A DNA stretch of 59,283 nucleotides from JBCCAG01 sp050331115 (GCA_050331115.1 JBHJHD010000112.1:1-59283), one strand, 5' to 3'; numbered from the stretch's first letter, positions 44,103-53,820 are shown. Translations and numbers: made by a program. Notes: a model not told the origin generated them from the letters alone.

Positions 44103-44576
44103 TCAGGCGAAATCAGTCGGCGTTTGAGCGCGGCTGCGTATGTTCTTAACGTGGTGTTTGATGAGCTCCTCTAGTCTTTCCCGGGACACTTCAATATCAT
44201 CTTGAAGATTATTGGAGGTTTGCAAGAAAACAACGCTGTGGATCACTTTCATCGCTAGCATTTGAAACAGAATGTGGGTCACGGGAACGGGGAGGGCCGT
44301 GATTTGAGGGTCTCGGGTCGATTTCGATCCAGACCGAGCATCTTCCAGGGTCGGGTAGGCGTAGATAACGTTCTTTTCCACAGCGGCTTGGGTACGATGA
44401 CTCAGTGTCGTCATTAGCCAACCGTTTTCCAGCGTCTGCAGCAGATAATATTGCGGATAAACGAGCTGAGCGGCAACCGTTTTAATGACGGGAGCAATTG
44501 TCGCTATCATGGCGGGGGTCGCTCCGTCTTGGGGTGCGCTATCAATCAAAGCTTGGATTTGCTGATCTAGATCCAT
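44103..44576 (-). CDS. Conserved hypothetical protein next to hetZ
   Basis: Product of 157 residues starting MDLDQQIQALIDSAPQDG. It is soluble and helical, with conserved-looking segments VYPQYYLLQTLENGWLMTTL, VIYAYPTLEDA and LPVPVTHILFQMLAM. I believe it belongs to a cyanobacterial family without an assigned function, but I cannot name it. It is divergent from hetZ with 106 bp between the starts, so the two may share regulation. Confidence 0.78.
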   Translation of the reverse strand: MDLDQQIQALIDSAPQDGATPAMIATIAPVIKTVAAQLVYPQYYLLQTLENGWLMTTLSHRTQAAVEKNVIYAYPTLEDARSGSKSTRDPQITALPVPVTHILFQMLAMKVIHSVVFLQTSNNLQDDIEVSRERLEELIKHHVKNIRSRAQTPTDFA

Positions 44577-44682
44577 GAATTATTCAGTGTCAAATTAGCG
44601 CTACTGGATAGTGCGGCACTGCCCGTAGTTCAGTCTAGACCGAATCCTCCGACATTGCAGTTTTTAGAGAGCGTATAGCATT

Positions 44683-45864
44683 GTGATAGCCATTCAGCAT
44701 CAGGGAGACAGCACCCAGGGCGTGGATTCCACTATTGAATTTCTCATCAGCGAGCTTCGGCAGGCGACAAAAGCCTCCGAAAAGAACTGTCATCAAGTCG
44801 CCCATCGAATTGCAGATGAAGTATCTCGAATCTGCTCTGAAAGCCAGCGGATTCAAGCGTCTGGTGAGATAGACGTTTGGATGATGAATTTATCGAAGCA
44901 TCGTCTCAATCAGTGCCTCAAATACAATCGGCTGGGGTCGCGGCAGGGCAGAATTGATCTGCACGGCACGCTAAGTGCGGTAATTTATCGATATATCACG
45001 CCACCTCAGGTACAGTCGAGCTATCAAGCCAGGCTGACGCTGATCGAGGACTTTCTACAGAACTTTTACGTTGAGGCCCTCAATGCCTTTAGGCGGGAGA
45101 GCGATCTGGACGCCACCTACCGCCCCCGGACGCTGCTAGAGCTCTCCGAATACATGGCTTTCACGGAGCGATACGGCAAGCGCCGCATTCCCTTGCCGAG
45201 GCACCGCAGCCAGCAGCTGATTATTCTGCGGGCCCAGACCTTCTCAAGGCAGCAGCCTCCCGAAATGATGGTTGATATTGAGCAGGCTGCTGAAGGGGGA
45301 AGCTCTGATTCGGACCAAACTTGGGGTATGGCTCCGCTACAGCAGGTCCGCGAGCAGATGGTCGCCCTAGAGCCTAAGTCTGCCGAGGATTCTCTGCGGG
45401 ACGTGGTCGTAGAGCGCCTGCTGAGCTATCTAGAGGAAAAGAACCAAGAGGACTGTGCAGACTACTTTATCCTGCGTCTCCAGGACCTGCCTGCCCACGA
45501 GATCGAAGCCATCCTTGGCCTGACGCCCCGCAAGCGAGACTACCTGCAGCAGCGGTTTAAATACCACCTAATTCGGTTCTCGATGTCTCACCACTGGGAG
45601 CTGGTTCACCAGTGGCTAGAGGCCGATCTAGAGCGCAACTTTGGCCTCACGCCTTATCAATGGCACGCGTTTCAGCAGAGCCTGAGTTCGCTACAGCAGC
45701 AGACTCTGCAGTTTAAGCAAGAAGGCTGGAGCGACAAGGCCATCACTCGAGAGGTGGGCTGTACCCATACGCAGCTGCAAAAGCAGTGGTCTAAAATCTT
45801 AGAGAAAGCGTGGAACATTCGAAACGATTTACTGTCCGGAGCACCGTCGCAGGAAGATGAATAG
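44683..45864 (+). CDS. hetZ: HetZ family developmental regulator
   Basis: HetZ is a DNA-binding regulator needed early in heterocyst differentiation in Anabaena, and is also present in non-heterocystous filamentous cyanobacteria (established knowledge). The 393-residue sequence matches it across its length: ISELRQATKASEKNCHQVA, LHGTLSAVIYRYITPPQ, YRPRTLLELSEYMAFTERYG, LIILRAQTFSRQQPPE and ILGLTPRKRDYLQQRFKYHL. The C-terminus resembles a sigma-factor-like helix-turn-helix (AITREVGCTHTQLQKQW). The start is GTG 44683 without a clear ribosome site. patU follows 238 bp downstream, as in Anabaena. Confidence 0.88.
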   Translation: MIAIQHQGDSTQGVDSTIEFLISELRQATKASEKNCHQVAHRIADEVSRICSESQRIQASGEIDVWMMNLSKHRLNQCLKYNRLGSRQGRIDLHGTLSAVIYRYITPPQVQSSYQARLTLIEDFLQNFYVEALNAFRRESDLDATYRPRTLLELSEYMAFTERYGKRRIPLPRHRSQQLIILRAQTFSRQQPPEMMVDIEQAAEGGSSDSDQTWGMAPLQQVREQMVALEPKSAEDSLRDVVVERLLSYLEEKNQEDCADYFILRLQDLPAHEIEAILGLTPRKRDYLQQRFKYHLIRFSMSHHWELVHQWLEADLERNFGLTPYQWHAFQQSLSSLQQQTLQFKQEGWSDKAITREVGCTHTQLQKQWSKILEKAWNIRNDLLSGAPSQEDE

Positions 45865-46102
45865 AGATGCAGATGTTTCTAAACCGTGGTTAGTTTCGCG
45901 TCATCACGTTTCCGCCTCGACCTTCACATCATCAGGGGTACCATCAGGGGAGGTCAGCTCAGATGCTGGCGCAGCGGTCGAGACAAGCGGAAGCGCTGAC
46001 CAGCGAACGATCCATTCACTGTTTAGATACTAGCCGTGTTAGCACGCCAGCTGGGTTTGAAAGTCTCTAGCACGGTACCGCTAGAGCGATCTTTATTTGT
46101 CA

Positions 46103-46900
46103 ATGTTTGGAGAGATATCTGCTGTGCAAGATCGATTTCACGCTTTGCTAAAGCGCCGACTACAGGTCGAAATTGAGCAAAATCCTCCCCTATTCCCCTG
46201 GGAGTCTGAGGTTTGCGAATACGACGCTGAAGAACCAGACCGTCTGCGCATGAACGTCGTTTCCAGCCAGTTTTGGATGAGACAGATTCAGCGTCAGATG
46301 CCCGTACCCATGTCGGAGCAGCTCTTAGATACGCTGATGCAGCGCTGTCAGCGGCTGACCCAGGGCTCAGCTCAAATCGGGCGGCAGCTCGTAGCGGTGG
46401 TGGAGCCCCTGTTTCCTGGGCAGTCCGACACCCTGAATCATCTGGCTGGGTTTGTGCTGGCTTCTGCGCCTAGGGCAACAGCGCTGCTTCCAGAGACCGA
46501 TCAAGCGCAAGGGTTCCCCGGCCACTACGACGACGCAACTTCGACCCAGAAGATGGCGCTGTCTCTGCTGGCCGCGCGGGAGATGCTTGCCCTATTAACC
46601 CTCACCGTTTCGGTAGACCAGCCTCGAGTAGAGCGCCAGTGGGTCACGGGCAGCGGTCCTTTGGTCCTCATGGCCCATTACCAGTTCAGCCCAGAAGTGC
46701 AGCTTTGCGCTGATGTCAAGCTGCCCTGCGGCGGCCGCGTTGAGCTACGGTGTGGCGATCGCCCCGCCCGAGCCCAGCGCAGTGCCGCAGGTCCGCTAAG
46801 CGTCGATCTATTTGATCTGTCCACTGGGGATATCTGCGCACTAGATATCCATCTAGATGGTGACGAGCTACCTCTGACCTTCTCAATTCAAATTGTCTAG
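46103..46900 (+). CDS. patU: PatU family protein
   Basis: Product of 265 residues from ATG 46103; the frame also has a TTG at 46097. The segment NPPLFPWESEVCEY near the N-terminus and the following LFPGQSDTLNHLAG part resemble PatU, which in Anabaena is split into patU5 and patU3 next to hetZ and affects heterocyst pattern. Here a single frame appears to hold both parts. The C-terminal half is a beta-rich domain (QLCADVKLPCGGRVELRCGD) without enzymatic signs. The position after hetZ is the main support together with the N-terminal motif. Confidence 0.8.
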   Translation: MFGEISAVQDRFHALLKRRLQVEIEQNPPLFPWESEVCEYDAEEPDRLRMNVVSSQFWMRQIQRQMPVPMSEQLLDTLMQRCQRLTQGSAQIGRQLVAVVEPLFPGQSDTLNHLAGFVLASAPRATALLPETDQAQGFPGHYDDATSTQKMALSLLAAREMLALLTLTVSVDQPRVERQWVTGSGPLVLMAHYQFSPEVQLCADVKLPCGGRVELRCGDRPARAQRSAAGPLSVDLFDLSTGDICALDIHLDGDELPLTFSIQIV

Positions 46901-47074
46901 TGATTCCACACGGAACTATTCAGTGCCTGTGGCTTTGAGCTGGTTGCCTAAGCAATTTGCTTTGGGTTAGCCGGTGAATGCGGGTTTGGCGTTCGTCAAG
47001 CCAGGTATTCAAGCCATTCATTGCCCGCCCGCGTAAACTGGGAGCTAGATATCTAGCCTCCAGTTTTGCTTGCT

Positions 47075-49339
47075 ATGGTTTCTTGGTCAGAGCGGCTGCA
47101 GTCGGACTTTAAACATAGGCTTCAGCGCCGATCGCCTCTGCAGCCTGAGCATTCGCTGCGCCTGCGCATCTACGTCCAGGCCCTCGTGACCGTTGGCATT
47201 ATCGCCACGGACCTGACGTCGGCAGATGCGGCGGACGCGCTGGGCGTCAGCTTTTGGGCTGTCCCTCTAGGGGCGCTAGGGGCGCTGTGGAGCTGGCGCA
47301 CCCGCCACCGCCCTCGGCGCTACGCACAGGCGGCGATCGCCGCCGGAATGCTGATCGTCTTAGGTCTGTTCCTCAATAAGCTGGCGGTGGGTGAGGCTGA
47401 TACCCGCCTGGCGCTGGCCGAGCTGCTTATCCATCTACAGGTCCTCCACAGCTTTGATTTACCGCGCCGTAAGGACCTGGGCTACTCTATCGTCATCGGC
47501 CTGATTTTGATGGGGGTAGCAGCCACCCTCAGTCAAACGCTTGCCTTTGGGCCGCTGCTGCTGCTGTTCGTCGCCCTAGGACTGCCCACGCTGACCCTCG
47601 ACTATCGCTCGCGGCTCGGGCTGTCGGCAGGCCTGTCGACTCAGGGGCAGCCCCGATCGGTAGTGTCTCTCCCCCTGCGCCAGTGGGGCCTGCTGATGGC
47701 CGCCGTTCTGGCGATTGGCCTAGCGATCTTTGCCGGCTTGCCGCGGTTGGGGAGCTATCAGATTCGCGCCCTGCCCGTAAGCGAGGCCATCGACTTTGAC
47801 GGCACCTTCAACGGCCAAACTATCAATAACCCGGCCTACAGCCGCGGCGGGGCCGGAGGTGACCAGGGCGATTTTTCAGACGCCGAGGGGGCGAGCGAGC
47901 CAGGGACGGTGGATGAGTTTTCCTACTACGGCTTCAACAGCCGCATGAATCAGAACTTGCGCGGGGAAATGACGCCGCGGGTGGTGATGCGTGTCAGGGC
48001 CCAGGCCCCTGGGTTTTGGCGAGTGCTGGCCTTCGATCGCTACACCGGGCAGGGCTGGCAGGCGCGCTACAACGAAGAGAGGATTGCGGTTTTGTCGCGG
48101 CCTCGCTGGGCGCTGCAGTTCTACTTGCCCAAAATTCCGACGCTGCCAGGGCGAGAAGTGGTGCAGACCTACACCATTACCGCCGATTTCCCAAACTTGC
48201 TGCCGGCCCTTTACCAAGCGACCCAGCTCTACTTCCCGCTGGACCAAGTGGCCATAGACCCAGAAGGCAGCCTGCGATCGCCCATCGCCCTGTCGGACGG
48301 CATCACTTACACCGTGGTGTCTCAGGTGCCCGTCCGCGATCGCACCCGGCTCAATCAGATAACCCCCGACTACCGCGACGCCGTCCGCGATCGCTATCTG
48401 CAGGTGCCTGAGGATATCTTGCCCGCAGTGCGCGACGCGACGCGGGACATCTTGGAAAACGCGCCCCAGCCGCCGACCTCACCCTACGAGCAGGCGCTCT
48501 ATTTAGCGCAGTATCTGAAGCAGAACTACGCTCTCGTAGAGGATTTGCCGTTCTTCGAAGCGGATGATGACTTAGTGAGCGCCTTCCTGTTCGACTACGG
48601 CGGTGGCGCGCCGGATCATTTCTCTACCGTGCTCACCGTCATGCTGCGTTCCGTAGGCGTACCGACCCGGCTGGTTACGGGCTTTGCCCCCGGTGAGTTT
48701 AACCCGTTTACGGGGCTGTACGTGGTGCGCAACACCGATGCCTACGCCATCACGGAGGTCTATTTTGGCGAGGCGGGCTGGTATGCCTTCGATCCAATTC
48801 CGGGCCATGAAATCCTACCGCCTTCGCCTCAGGAGCCCGAGCGGTTTGGCGTAGTGCGGCAGCTTTGGCAGTGGGTCGCGGGCTGGCTGCCGCCCCCCAT
48901 AGTGGGATGGATTCGCGACGCCGTCAGCCTGGCGCTAGCGCTGCTGGGCAAAGTGCTGGTCTGGCTCAAGCGTCTGCTTTCGGGGGGGCTAGGCCCGATG
49001 CGCAGCGTAATCGCGCTGCTGGGCTTTGGCATAGCGGCCTGGCTGCTGTGGCTCACGGGTGACCATCTGCGGCGCTGGTGGCAACGGCGGCGGCTGCCGC
49101 CAGAAGAGGCGATCTATCAGCGAATGGTGGATTGGGTCAGCGATCGCGGTATCCGTAAGCGGACGTCCCAGACGCCGCTAGAGTACGCGGCCCTAGCGGC
49201 CAATCGCTTGCCCGACCCAGCGGCCACAGCGCTGCAGGCCCTTTCGCTGAGCTACGTTAACTGGCGCTACGGCGGCGTCCCCTCTGACGTGGCTCAGATG
49301 CGGCGACAGCTGCGCCAAGTGACCCGCCGCCGCCCTTAG
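47075..49339 (+). CDS. DUF3488/transglutaminase-like membrane protein, catalytic residues replaced
   Basis: TgpA-type protein of 754 residues from ATG 47075. An N-terminal block of about five to six helices (about 25-230, DUF3488) is followed by an extracytoplasmic transglutaminase-like domain (about 400-590), one or two helices (about 610-680) and a cytoplasmic DUF4129-like tail (EEAIYQRMVDWVSDRG). The domain aligns well (TVMLRSVGVPTRLVTGF, EVYFGEAGWYAFDP), but the catalytic Cys position is Pro513 (GGGAPDHF) and the His position is Tyr557 (DAYAITEV); only Asp573 remains. An enzyme role is therefore unlikely. It probably acts as a binding or scaffold protein. It follows patU. Confidence 0.9.
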   Translation: MVSWSERLQSDFKHRLQRRSPLQPEHSLRLRIYVQALVTVGIIATDLTSADAADALGVSFWAVPLGALGALWSWRTRHRPRRYAQAAIAAGMLIVLGLFLNKLAVGEADTRLALAELLIHLQVLHSFDLPRRKDLGYSIVIGLILMGVAATLSQTLAFGPLLLLFVALGLPTLTLDYRSRLGLSAGLSTQGQPRSVVSLPLRQWGLLMAAVLAIGLAIFAGLPRLGSYQIRALPVSEAIDFDGTFNGQTINNPAYSRGGAGGDQGDFSDAEGASEPGTVDEFSYYGFNSRMNQNLRGEMTPRVVMRVRAQAPGFWRVLAFDRYTGQGWQARYNEERIAVLSRPRWALQFYLPKIPTLPGREVVQTYTITADFPNLLPALYQATQLYFPLDQVAIDPEGSLRSPIALSDGITYTVVSQVPVRDRTRLNQITPDYRDAVRDRYLQVPEDILPAVRDATRDILENAPQPPTSPYEQALYLAQYLKQNYALVEDLPFFEADDDLVSAFLFDYGGGAPDHFSTVLTVMLRSVGVPTRLVTGFAPGEFNPFTGLYVVRNTDAYAITEVYFGEAGWYAFDPIPGHEILPPSPQEPERFGVVRQLWQWVAGWLPPPIVGWIRDAVSLALALLGKVLVWLKRLLSGGLGPMRSVIALLGFGIAAWLLWLTGDHLRRWWQRRRLPPEEAIYQRMVDWVSDRGIRKRTSQTPLEYAALAANRLPDPAATALQALSLSYVNWRYGGVPSDVAQMRRQLRQVTRRRP

Positions 49340-49361
49340 TGCGCGGTAAGGGAAGCTCGAA

Positions 49362-50165
49362 CTAAGCGTGGATTGTCGCCACCGAGCCCCCATCCACGCG
49401 GTAATTTGCCCCCACTACAAAGCTCGACTGCTGAGAGCAAAGGAACGTAATCACAGAGGCCACTTCCTGGGCCTTACCGCGCCGCTGCAGCTCTAGATGG
49501 GGGCGCTTCTCCTTTAAGAAGGAGTCGATCGCCTCGTCAAAACTGCTGCCCTTCTTCTCCGCGCGCTGCTTCATCATGGCGTCGGTCATCGGCGTGGCGA
49601 TGAAGGCGGGCGAGACGGAGTTTACCAAGACGCCGTCCTTAGCGTAGGCTTTGGAGAGATTTTTGGCGAAGTTGAGCACCCCCGCTTTAGCGGCGCAGTA
49701 GGGCATTTCATCGGTATAGGGCTGCACCGCGTCCTCTGAGGAAATCAGCACAATGCGTCCCCAGCCCGACTTACGCATCACCGGAACGAAGACGCGGCAC
49801 AGGCGGACGGCGGCCATTAGGTCCACTTCAATCGCCTCGTACCAGTCCTCATCGCTGATCTCCAAGAAATTGCCGGTAGCTCCCGTAATCCCGGCGCAGT
49901 TCACCAAAATATCCACGCCGCCATATTGCTCCACCATTTGGTCCCTAGCCGCTTCCACCTGCGCCAGCTCTCGCAAATCTGCCTGGATGGCGATCGCTTC
50001 ACCCACAGTTTTCACTTCTTCCAAGGTGTCCTGCAGCTTGTCTGTGGTCTTGTCGAGCAGCCCTACCTTGACGCCTTCATCCGCCAGCAGCTTCGCCGTC
50101 GCCCGGCCGATGCCGGAATCTCCGCCGGTTACGAGCGCGACTTTCCCTTTAATGCCAAGTTCCAC
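49362..50165 (-). CDS. SDR-family NAD(P)-dependent oxidoreductase
   Basis: Classical short-chain dehydrogenase of 267 residues. The dinucleotide-binding motif is TGGDSGIG, the NAG motif appears as NCAG and the catalytic residues are Ser in LISSEDA and Tyr-x-x-x-Lys in YCAAKAG. The C-terminus VVGANYRVDGGS is typical. Asp in GLLDKT after the second strand suggests a preference for NAD over NADP. The product may be annotated as a 3-oxoacyl-ACP reductase-like or glucose dehydrogenase-like enzyme; the substrate is unknown. It is convergent with the transglutaminase-like gene, 22 bp apart. Confidence 0.92.
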   Translation of the reverse strand: MELGIKGKVALVTGGDSGIGRATAKLLADEGVKVGLLDKTTDKLQDTLEEVKTVGEAIAIQADLRELAQVEAARDQMVEQYGGVDILVNCAGITGATGNFLEISDEDWYEAIEVDLMAAVRLCRVFVPVMRKSGWGRIVLISSEDAVQPYTDEMPYCAAKAGVLNFAKNLSKAYAKDGVLVNSVSPAFIATPMTDAMMKQRAEKKGSSFDEAIDSFLKEKRPHLELQRRGKAQEVASVITFLCSQQSSFVVGANYRVDGGSVATIHA

Positions 50166-50325
50166 GAGCGCCTTCTCCTATGTACAGTCCGTTAGTAGAA
50201 CCTTAGTCAAGTAGACGGCCCTGCTGAATCTACCTGTGAGCAGAACCGGGGCCGGGGGGACTGCCACACAGCAGGCCTGACGGTGGACTTGGTAATCTAG
50301 CCTTACCGCAAGCGTATCCAAACCC

Positions 50326-51297
50326 ATGCCCCCATCCCCCGACCTGCCGCCCGTCTCCTACGCCGATATTCTCGCCGCCGCCCAGCGCCTCGATGGCCAG
50401 GCCCACATTACCCCGGTGATGCAGAGCCGCAGCTTCAACGCGCGGGTGGGCAGCGACGTTTACTTCAAGTGCGAAAATCTGCAGCGCACGGGCTCCTTCA
50501 AGTTTCGGGGAGCCTATAACGCCCTGAGCCAGCTTGGGGCCGAGGACCGACGCCGAGGGGTGATCACCTTCTCTTCGGGCAATCACGCCCAGGCGATCGC
50601 GCTCTCCGGTCGGCTCTTGGGCATCCCCACCACTATTGTCATGCCCGCCGATGCCCCAGCGGTGAAGCGCCGAGCCACGGAAGGTTACGGGGCTGAGGTG
50701 CTGCTGTACAACCGCAGCCAAATCCGCCGCGAGGCTTTAGGACAGCAGCTCGTAGAGGAGCGCGGCGCGGTGCTGATTCCGCCGTTCGACCATCCCCACA
50801 TCGTCGCGGGTCAGGGCACCGCGGCCAAAGAGCTGTTTGAGACGGCAGGGCCGCTAGACGTCCTGCTGGTGTGCTGCGGCGGGGGCGGGCTGCTGTCGGG
50901 CTGCGCGATCGCCGCCCACGCGCTTTGCCCCAGCTGCCGGGTAATCGGGGTGGAGCCTGAGGCCGCCGACGATGCGGTGCGATCGTTTCGCAGCAAAACC
51001 CTGCAGACGGTGGAGGCTCCGGATACGATTGCCGACGGGGCGCGAACGCCGTCTTTGGGGCAAGTTACGTTTCCTTTAGTGCTGCGCTACGTCTACGACA
51101 TGGTCAGCGTCAGCGATCGCGCCATCGTAGAGACGGCGCAGTTTTTGTGGGAGCGCCTCAAGCTGGTGGTCGAGCCTACCGGAGCGCTAGCGGCCTCGGC
51201 CCTCTATAGCCGCGTTGTCACGCTGCCCGAAGCGAAGGTCGGCGTGCTGATCAGCGGCGGCAACGTCGATATCCAGGCCTTTGCCCAAATGCTTTAA
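50326..51297 (+). CDS. Threonine/serine dehydratase or serine racemase-like PLP enzyme
   Basis: Fold-type II PLP enzyme of 323 residues. The PLP lysine lies in TGSFKFRGAYNAL, the substrate loop in SSGNHAQA and the phosphate-binding glycine loop in CCGGGGLLSG. It has no C-terminal ACT domain, so it is not the biosynthetic, isoleucine-regulated IlvA. It matches the group of catabolic threonine dehydratase, threo-3-hydroxyaspartate ammonia-lyase and serine racemase. The exact substrate cannot be told. It is divergent from the SDR gene. Confidence 0.9.
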   Translation: MPPSPDLPPVSYADILAAAQRLDGQAHITPVMQSRSFNARVGSDVYFKCENLQRTGSFKFRGAYNALSQLGAEDRRRGVITFSSGNHAQAIALSGRLLGIPTTIVMPADAPAVKRRATEGYGAEVLLYNRSQIRREALGQQLVEERGAVLIPPFDHPHIVAGQGTAAKELFETAGPLDVLLVCCGGGGLLSGCAIAAHALCPSCRVIGVEPEAADDAVRSFRSKTLQTVEAPDTIADGARTPSLGQVTFPLVLRYVYDMVSVSDRAIVETAQFLWERLKLVVEPTGALAASALYSRVVTLPEAKVGVLISGGNVDIQAFAQML

Positions 51298-51519
51298 TCT
51301 AGATGCCCTAAACCGCCAGGGGCCCTAAACTGCCAGATGTCTTCAATAGCCCGCAGAGCTGCCGCTTGGATAGCCGCTGAGCTATTGATTAACCGTATCG
51401 TATGAATTAGCAATTTCAATACCGATACAGGCCTCCCTGGGGATTTATTCTAAGCACTAGGATTATTTAATCTCGTAAAGGCCGTTTATAGTTAAGTAAA
51501 TTGAGCACAGTTTGTCTGC

Positions 51520-52971
51520 ATGATTGACATCGCACAAGGTTTTACGGCGCGAATTTTTACCGATTTGGGCGGCCTACCGCCTGTGATACAGCCCATTCTT
51601 GCCGCGGCAGAGGAAGCCGCCAATGACGCTGATGAGGCGGGTCTGGTTTTGGCGGGGGTGCTGCTGAGTTTAGTTGTGATCTACTTAGCGGCCAAGATCT
51701 TTGGAGAGCTCTGCTCGCGAATCAACCTACCTCCGGTGCTGGGTGAGCTCATTGGTGGTGTAGTGGTTGGTGTGTCGGTTCTGGGACTGATCGTTTTTCC
51801 AGAAGGCGGCAGCGCAGAAACCGGTTCGTTAATCACCGATTTTCTACAAACTACCGCAGGGCTGTCGCCGGAGGCGGTGGGCAGCGTTTTCGCCTCCCAG
51901 AGCGAGGTAATCTCGGTGCTCTCGGAGCTCGGGGTCATCTTGCTGCTCTTCGAGATTGGTCTTGAGTCTGACCTCGAAGAGCTCATCCGCGTCGGCCCCC
52001 AGGCGGCCATTGTGGCGGTAATCGGTGTGGTGCTTCCCTTTGCCTTAGGTACGGTGAGCTTAATCACCCTGTTTAACGTCCCCACGATTCCAGCTGTATT
52101 CGCCGGAGCGGCCCTTACGGCCACCAGTATCGGCATTACCGCCAAGGTGCTAGCCGAGCTGAAGCAGCTGGGATCGAAGGAGGGACAGATTATCATCGGC
52201 GCGGCTGTGCTCGACGACATTCTGGGCATTATCGTGCTGGCTGTGGTAGCAAGCCTCGCTAAGACCGGGGAAATCGACGTTCTCAACATCGTCTATTTAA
52301 TTGGCGGTGCGGCCACGTTTTTGGTCGGCGCGATTTTGGTTGGCCGCTTGCTCAGCTCCTACTTTGTCGCGCTGGTCGACAACATGAACACCCGCGGCGA
52401 GCTGATTTTGTCGTCGCTGATTTTTGCCTTTGTGCTGGCCTACATTGCCGCTGCTATCAACCTTGAGGCAATTCTGGGTGCGTTTGCGGCGGGCCTGATT
52501 TTGGCGGAAACCGAAAAGCGCAAAGAGCTAGAGGAGCAGGTCATTCCCATTTCTGACTTCTTTGTGCCGATCTTTTTTGTGACTGTCGGTGCTCAGACTG
52601 ACCTGAGCGTGCTCAACCCAGCGGTGCCCGCCAACCGAGAGGCGCTGGTGATGTCTGTCTTTTTGGTCGTGATCGCGATCGTTGGTAAGGTGGTGACCGG
52701 CTTCGCAATCTTTGGCCAGGGTGACATCAACAAGCTCGCGATTGGCGTAGGCATGATACCTCGGGGTGAGGTTGGCTTGGTGTTTGCCGGCGTGGGCGCG
52801 GCCAGCGGCGTACTGTCTGAATCCCTAGAGGCTGCCATCATCGTCATGGTCATTATGACTACCTTTGTCGCGCCGCCGTTCCTGCGGCTCGTGTTTCAAG
52901 AGCCCTCTGAGTCTGCGGAAGGCGCTTCGATGGTGGTCGAGGGCAACGCTGACCTCGAGGCTGAGAAATAG
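51520..52971 (+). CDS. Cation:proton antiporter, CPA2 family (NhaS3-like)
   Basis: Na+(K+)/H+ antiporter of 483 residues and 11 to 13 helices. Helix 1 to 3 includes INLPPVLGELIGGVVVG, ELGVILLLFEIGLESDLEEL, then LTATSIGITAKVL, the paired Asp motif AAVLDDILGI and LEAILGAFAAGLILAETEKR, as in Synechocystis NhaS3, which is essential and located in thylakoids (from memory). There is no TrkA-N domain. murI starts 2 bp after the stop, so the two are co-transcribed. Confidence 0.92.
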   Translation: MIDIAQGFTARIFTDLGGLPPVIQPILAAAEEAANDADEAGLVLAGVLLSLVVIYLAAKIFGELCSRINLPPVLGELIGGVVVGVSVLGLIVFPEGGSAETGSLITDFLQTTAGLSPEAVGSVFASQSEVISVLSELGVILLLFEIGLESDLEELIRVGPQAAIVAVIGVVLPFALGTVSLITLFNVPTIPAVFAGAALTATSIGITAKVLAELKQLGSKEGQIIIGAAVLDDILGIIVLAVVASLAKTGEIDVLNIVYLIGGAATFLVGAILVGRLLSSYFVALVDNMNTRGELILSSLIFAFVLAYIAAAINLEAILGAFAAGLILAETEKRKELEEQVIPISDFFVPIFFVTVGAQTDLSVLNPAVPANREALVMSVFLVVIAIVGKVVTGFAIFGQGDINKLAIGVGMIPRGEVGLVFAGVGAASGVLSESLEAAIIVMVIMTTFVAPPFLRLVFQEPSESAEGASMVVEGNADLEAEK

Positions 52972-52973
52972 TT

Positions 52974-53780
52974 ATGGGTGCCCCATCGACTGGCCGAATT
53001 GGCATTTTTGACAGCGGCGTAGGCGGGTTGACGGTGCTGAAAGCGATTCACAGGCGCTTACCCCACGAGCCGGTACTCTATTTTGGCGATACGGCTCGCC
53101 TGCCCTACGGCACCCGCTGCGAGGGTGAAATTCTTCAGTTTGTGCGCGAGATTGTAGATTGGATGCAGCAGGAGCAGGTCAAGCTGGTGATAATGGCCTG
53201 CAATACCAGCTCAGCGCTGGCGCTGCACCGGGTGCGTAGGGAATACGCGGTGCCGCTGCTGGGCATGATTGAGCCTGCCGCGGCACAAGCGGCAGGCGGC
53301 CGTCGCATCGGCGTGATCGCGACGCCGGCGACGGTGGCGAGCCATGCTTACCGATCTGCCCTTGCCCGCCTCAACCCAGCGGCTCAGGTTTGGGAGGTGG
53401 GCTGCCCCAAATTTGTGCCGCTAATCGAGCAAAACCGCATTCACGATGCCGAAACCCGGTCGGTTGTCCGCGCCTATCTAGCGCCGCTGCTCAAGCAGCG
53501 TATCGATACGCTGATATACGGCTGCACCCACTACCCCCTGCTCGACCCAGTGATCGAGGCGCTGCTGCCTCCAACAGTGCGGCGGATTGACCCGGCGGCC
53601 CAGGTGGCGATCGCGGCGGCCCAGATGCTCCCCGCCTCAGCTTGCCAGTCTCCGAGCACTCGATTTTGCGTCAGCGGCGACCCCGACGCCTTCAGCCGTT
53701 TGGCGGGCCAGTGGCTGGGATACAGGCCGAAGACCGAACGCGTGGTGCCCAGCCTTCATCCCTCTGGACAGCCTGCTTAG
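52974..53780 (+). CDS. murI: Glutamate racemase
   Basis: Converts L- to D-glutamate for peptidoglycan. The 268-residue protein has FDSGVGGLTV, the substrate loop FGDTARLPYG and the two catalytic cysteines in ACNTSSA and YGCTHYPLL. Length is normal. It is the second gene of an operon with the antiporter (2-bp gap) and is followed by a strong stem-loop. Confidence 0.96.
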   Translation: MGAPSTGRIGIFDSGVGGLTVLKAIHRRLPHEPVLYFGDTARLPYGTRCEGEILQFVREIVDWMQQEQVKLVIMACNTSSALALHRVRREYAVPLLGMIEPAAAQAAGGRRIGVIATPATVASHAYRSALARLNPAAQVWEVGCPKFVPLIEQNRIHDAETRSVVRAYLAPLLKQRIDTLIYGCTHYPLLDPVIEALLPPTVRRIDPAAQVAIAAAQMLPASACQSPSTRFCVSGDPDAFSRLAGQWLGYRPKTERVVPSLHPSGQPA

Positions 53781-53791
53781 CCAAATAAATA

Positions 53792-53820
53792 CGGGCCCCT
53801 GACAAGTGGTCAAGGGCCCG
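53792..53820 (+). terminator. Stem-loop after murI
   Basis: Inverted repeat CGGGCCCCTGAC-AAGTG-GTCAAGGGCCCG with one C/A mismatch, 12 bp after the murI stop. It is GC-rich and stable but followed by mixed sequence without a T-run. Confidence 0.65.

Noticed and set aside
45865..46096. Short minus-strand frame between hetZ and patU
   Set aside because: No start codon after its upstream stop and no recognisable family.
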